Assembly (NCBI GenBank): GCA_041658405.1 | Contig: JBBAAG010000107.1 | Location: 1-8,249, forward strand | Length of the DNA stretch: 8,249 nucleotides | Reading direction: 5' to 3' | DNA from: Elusimicrobiota bacterium | GTDB taxonomy: Bacteria; Elusimicrobiota; UBA5214; JBBAAG01 | Part shown: positions 7,263 to 8,249 of the stretch, piece after piece | Layout: every line of letters starts with the position of its first letter | Position numbering within the stretch: the stretch's first letter is position 1 | Made by a program: the position numbers and the translations under genes | The notes under the pieces: generated by a model | The model's input: only the letters and a program-made list of their open reading frames with translations | Databases searched by the model: none | What the model was told of the DNA's origin: nothing

Positions 7263-7283
7263 TATTTTTTTAAAGAAAATACT
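7261..7283 (+). other. AT-rich hairpin directly after the mtaB stop
   Basis: AGTATTTTTT (7261-7270) and AGAAAATACT (7274-7283) pair over 10 bp with one G-T wobble around a TAA loop; the left arm starts within the stop codon. There is only one G-C pair, and no T-run follows directly (the nearest, TTTTTT, is at 7297-7302), so it is a poor terminator by standard criteria. It may be a weak terminator, an RNA-processing site or a 3'-end stabiliser. The spacer 7263-7330 otherwise holds only a weak promoter-like pair, TTGTAA (7283-7288) and TATTAA (7306-7311). Confidence 0.4.
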
Positions 7284-7330
7284 TGTAATTATTGTGTTTT
7301 TTGTCTATTAATATACAAATATTCGAAATT

Positions 7331-7678
7331 ATGGATAAATGCATTTTTTGTAAGATAGCGGATAAAGAGATACCTGCAGGGATTGTTTATGAAGACAACG
7401 AAATTGTTGTTTTCAATGATGTAAATCCTCAAGCACCGGTGCATATGTTGGTAATCCCAAAAAAGCATATAGAGTCCTTGAACGTGGTTGATGAATATAC
7501 TGATGCCGGATGGATTTTGAAAATATTTGAGGTGATAAAAAAGGTTGTGAAAGAGAAGAAGCTTGAGAATAATGGTTATAGAGTTGTGATTAATTGCGGG
7601 AAAGATGCGGGACAGGCAGTGGGACATGTACATTTTCACATACTTGGCGGGCGTAAACTTTCCTGGCCGCCAGGGTAG
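7331..7678 (+). CDS. hinT: HIT-family nucleoside phosphoramidase / purine nucleotide-binding hydrolase (HinT type)
   Basis: Small cytoplasmic histidine-triad protein of 115 residues, the normal HinT size, which in this family hydrolyses AMP-lysine-type phosphoramidates and related adenylates. Visible features: CIFCKI (4-9; CxxC, part of a zinc site in many bacterial members), IPAGIVYEDNEIVVF (14-28), PVHMLVIPKKH (36-46), and the triad GHVHFHILGG with His99, His101 and catalytic His103, followed by the WPPG end (112-115). ATG 7331 gives the canonical MDKCIFCKI start; an upstream in-frame TTG at 7292 would add 13 residues with no family match. No Shine-Dalgarno-like sequence precedes the ATG. 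The gene sits between mtaB and rpsU, as in clostridial dnaK regions, and is followed by a probable terminator. Confidence 0.93.
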   Translation: MDKCIFCKIADKEIPAGIVYEDNEIVVFNDVNPQAPVHMLVIPKKHIESLNVVDEYTDAGWILKIFEVIKKVVKEKKLENNGYRVVINCGKDAGQAVGHVHFHILGGRKLSWPPG

Positions 7679-7683
7679 GTATG

Positions 7684-7703
7684 AGATTAAAGTAATCTTT
7701 TTT
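7684..7703 (+). terminator. Probable small intrinsic terminator after hinT
   Basis: AGATTA (7684-7689), loop AAG, TAATCT (7693-7698), with an unbroken run of six Ts at 7698-7703. The 6-bp stem is AT-rich and therefore weak, but its position 6 bases after the hinT stop and the immediate T-run fit an intrinsic terminator or a partial one ending the operon before rpsU. The remaining spacer to 7762 is A-rich and shows no convincing promoter. Confidence 0.5.
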
Positions 7704-7737
7704 ATAGAATAACAAAACAAAAAAACAAAACTGAGTT

Positions 7738-7748
7738 AAGGAAGGGGT
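7738..7748 (+). promoter_or_regulatory. Ribosome binding site of rpsU
   Basis: The purine-rich AAGGAAGGGGT region lies about 14 bases before ATG 7763. It includes GGAAGGGGTGA and supports that start, which gives MVYVELREGE, the normal bS21 N-terminus. Confidence 0.5.
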
Positions 7749-7762
7749 GAATTTTTAATTTT

Positions 7763-8083
7763 ATGGTGTATGTAGAACTGCGTGAAGGAGAGACAATTGA
7801 TGAAGCGTTGCGTAGATTTAAACGCCAGTGCGAACGCAGCGGGATATTGCAGGAGATACGTAAACGCGAATATCATGTGACTCCAAGCGAAAAAAAGAAG
7901 CAGAGAATGAATGAAGCAGTACGCAAACTGCAACGGAAGATAATGAAAATGCAGCGTAATCAAAGTACGGACCGTAAGAAACGCCGTCCGCGTAAATTTT
8001 TCCGTCGTCCAGCGTTTGGAACTACAGGGACAGGGGGAAGTACTTCAGGTAGTGGCAGTATGGGGCCACAGGGTACACGGTAA
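7763..8083 (+). CDS. rpsU: Small ribosomal subunit protein bS21, with long C-terminal extension
   Basis: bS21 sits on the 30S platform near the 3' end of 16S rRNA and the anti-Shine-Dalgarno and helps initiation. The core (about 1-58) is clear: VELREGETIDEALRRFKRQC (4-23), ERSGILQEIRKREYHVTPSEKKK (24-46). Typical bS21 has about 57-71 residues; this one has 106. The extension begins with a basic helix-like stretch (about 50-70), then an Arg/Lys cluster KKRRPRKFFRR (72-82), and ends with a Gly/Ser/Thr-rich low-complexity tail (86-106) including GTGGSTSGSGSMG. The frame is continuous, so this is not a frameshift artefact. ATG 7763 is preceded by a purine-rich ribosome binding site. rpsU next to mtaB and hinT is the common dnaK-region neighbourhood. 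Confidence 0.95.
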   Translation: MVYVELREGETIDEALRRFKRQCERSGILQEIRKREYHVTPSEKKKQRMNEAVRKLQRKIMKMQRNQSTDRKKRRPRKFFRRPAFGTTGTGGSTSGSGSMGPQGTR

Positions 8084-8111
8084 GTATTTAGGATATATAT
8101 CACTAAATATT
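8083..8111 (+). other. Imperfect AT-rich hairpin after the rpsU stop
   Basis: AGTATTTAG (8083-8091) pairs with CTAAATATT (8103-8111) with one G-T wobble. The loop contains the self-complementary GATATATATC (8092-8101), which can extend the stem past a single bulged A. No T-run follows, so it is not a standard terminator. Its left arm overlaps the stop codon, as in the hairpin after mtaB. Confidence 0.4.
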
Positions 8112-8119
8112 AGTAAATT

Positions 8120-8139
8120 GAGGAGTTGTTTTATCAACT
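8120..8139 (+). promoter_or_regulatory. Ribosome binding site and small hairpin before the last gene
   Basis: GAGGAG (8120-8125) is a good Shine-Dalgarno but lies 14 bases before ATG 8140. A 5-bp inverted repeat, AGTTG (8124-8128) and CAACT (8135-8139), fills the gap with a 6-base loop and overlaps the last two bases of the Shine-Dalgarno. Folding would shorten the effective distance or partly mask the site. Confidence 0.4.
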
Positions 8140-8249
8140 ATGAAGTTGAAACTTGGAGATTTTTTTAAGTTTGTGATTGAACAGGGGATCAAAGCTGATC
8201 CCCGCGGAGAAAGTGTTGTTAAATCCGATCTGCAAAACGTTAAAGCGAA
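8140..8249 (+). CDS. Partial gene, probable Nif3-family (NGG1p-interacting factor 3-like) protein N-terminus
   Basis: An open frame runs from ATG 8140 to the window end (36 complete codons, no stop), beginning MKLKLGDFFKFVIEQGIKAD and continuing PRGESVVKSDLQNVKA. The pattern MKL...(F/Y)..A/VIE.GI.ADPRG...V...L recalls the N-terminus of Nif3-like metal-binding proteins of bacteria and archaea, of unsettled function; this identification is from memory and rests on a short stretch. The start is supported by GAGGAG at 8120-8125. It follows rpsU by 56 bases in the same direction. In Firmicutes rpsU is usually followed by yqeY; the residues seen here do not look like YqeY. Confidence 0.5.
   Translation, partial: MKLKLGDFFKFVIEQGIKADPRGESVVKSDLQNVKA

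Noticed and set aside
7289..7720. 143-codon minus-strand open frame opposite hinT
   Set aside because: Covers the complete HIT gene on the other strand; no convincing start signal or family features, and all neighbours are on the + strand.
7709..7733. A-rich tract between hinT and rpsU as a repeat or CRISPR-like element
   Set aside because: It is a simple A/C-rich stretch with no regular unit and no spacer structure.

Overview
The window is a bacterial chromosomal segment in which every gene lies on the + strand with short gaps. It starts inside grpE and continues with dnaK, dnaJ, rsmE, nadE, mtaB, a HIT-family hydrolase gene, rpsU, and the first 36 codons of another gene that looks like a Nif3-family protein. 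The order grpE-dnaK-dnaJ-rsmE-mtaB-(HIT)-rpsU matches the dnaK superoperon that I know from Firmicutes such as Bacillus and Clostridium. Two differences stand out: prmA, which usually sits between dnaJ and rsmE, is absent, and a full-length nadE sits between rsmE and mtaB. The DnaK is the short form without the extra nucleotide-binding-domain segment of Gram-negative (proteobacterial) DnaK. Several of its stretches resemble, from memory, Thermoplasma-type DnaK. Together with the AT-leaning composition and divergent protein sequences, this suggests an uncultured or deep-branching bacterium (an Elusimicrobiota-like or other candidate-phylum lineage would fit), but the sequence does not settle the phylum.

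Layout: 1-370 is the grpE 3' part; 371-473 is a spacer with a possible promoter and a strong ribosome binding site; 474-2402 dnaK; 2432-3574 dnaJ (TTG start); 3584-4357 rsmE; 4364-6013 nadE; 6015-7262 mtaB, 1 nt after nadE or overlapping it if an upstream TTG is used; 7263-7330 an AT-rich spacer with a hairpin; 7331-7678 the HIT gene; 7684-7703 a probable small intrinsic terminator; 7763-8083 rpsU with a long tail; 8084-8139 a spacer with hairpins; 8140 to the end a partial gene. There is no gene-free stretch longer than about 100 bases, and I see no mobile element, CRISPR array, tRNA or rRNA.

Functionally, GrpE, DnaK and DnaJ form the Hsp70 folding machine. RsmE (16S rRNA m3U1498), MtaB (tRNA ms2t6A37) and bS21 serve the ribosome and tRNA, and NadE makes NAD+. 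I found no new multi-gene system. The most notable signal is in NadE: the nucleophilic cysteine of the glutaminase domain is a glycine (codon 4814-4816) while the synthetase active site is intact, which predicts an ammonia-dependent enzyme carrying a dead glutaminase domain. Other points are a perfect 15-bp tandem duplication that doubles the EVVD motif at the DnaK C-terminus, a bS21 with an unusually long basic and Gly/Ser/Thr-rich tail, and AT-rich hairpins directly after the mtaB and rpsU stop codons.
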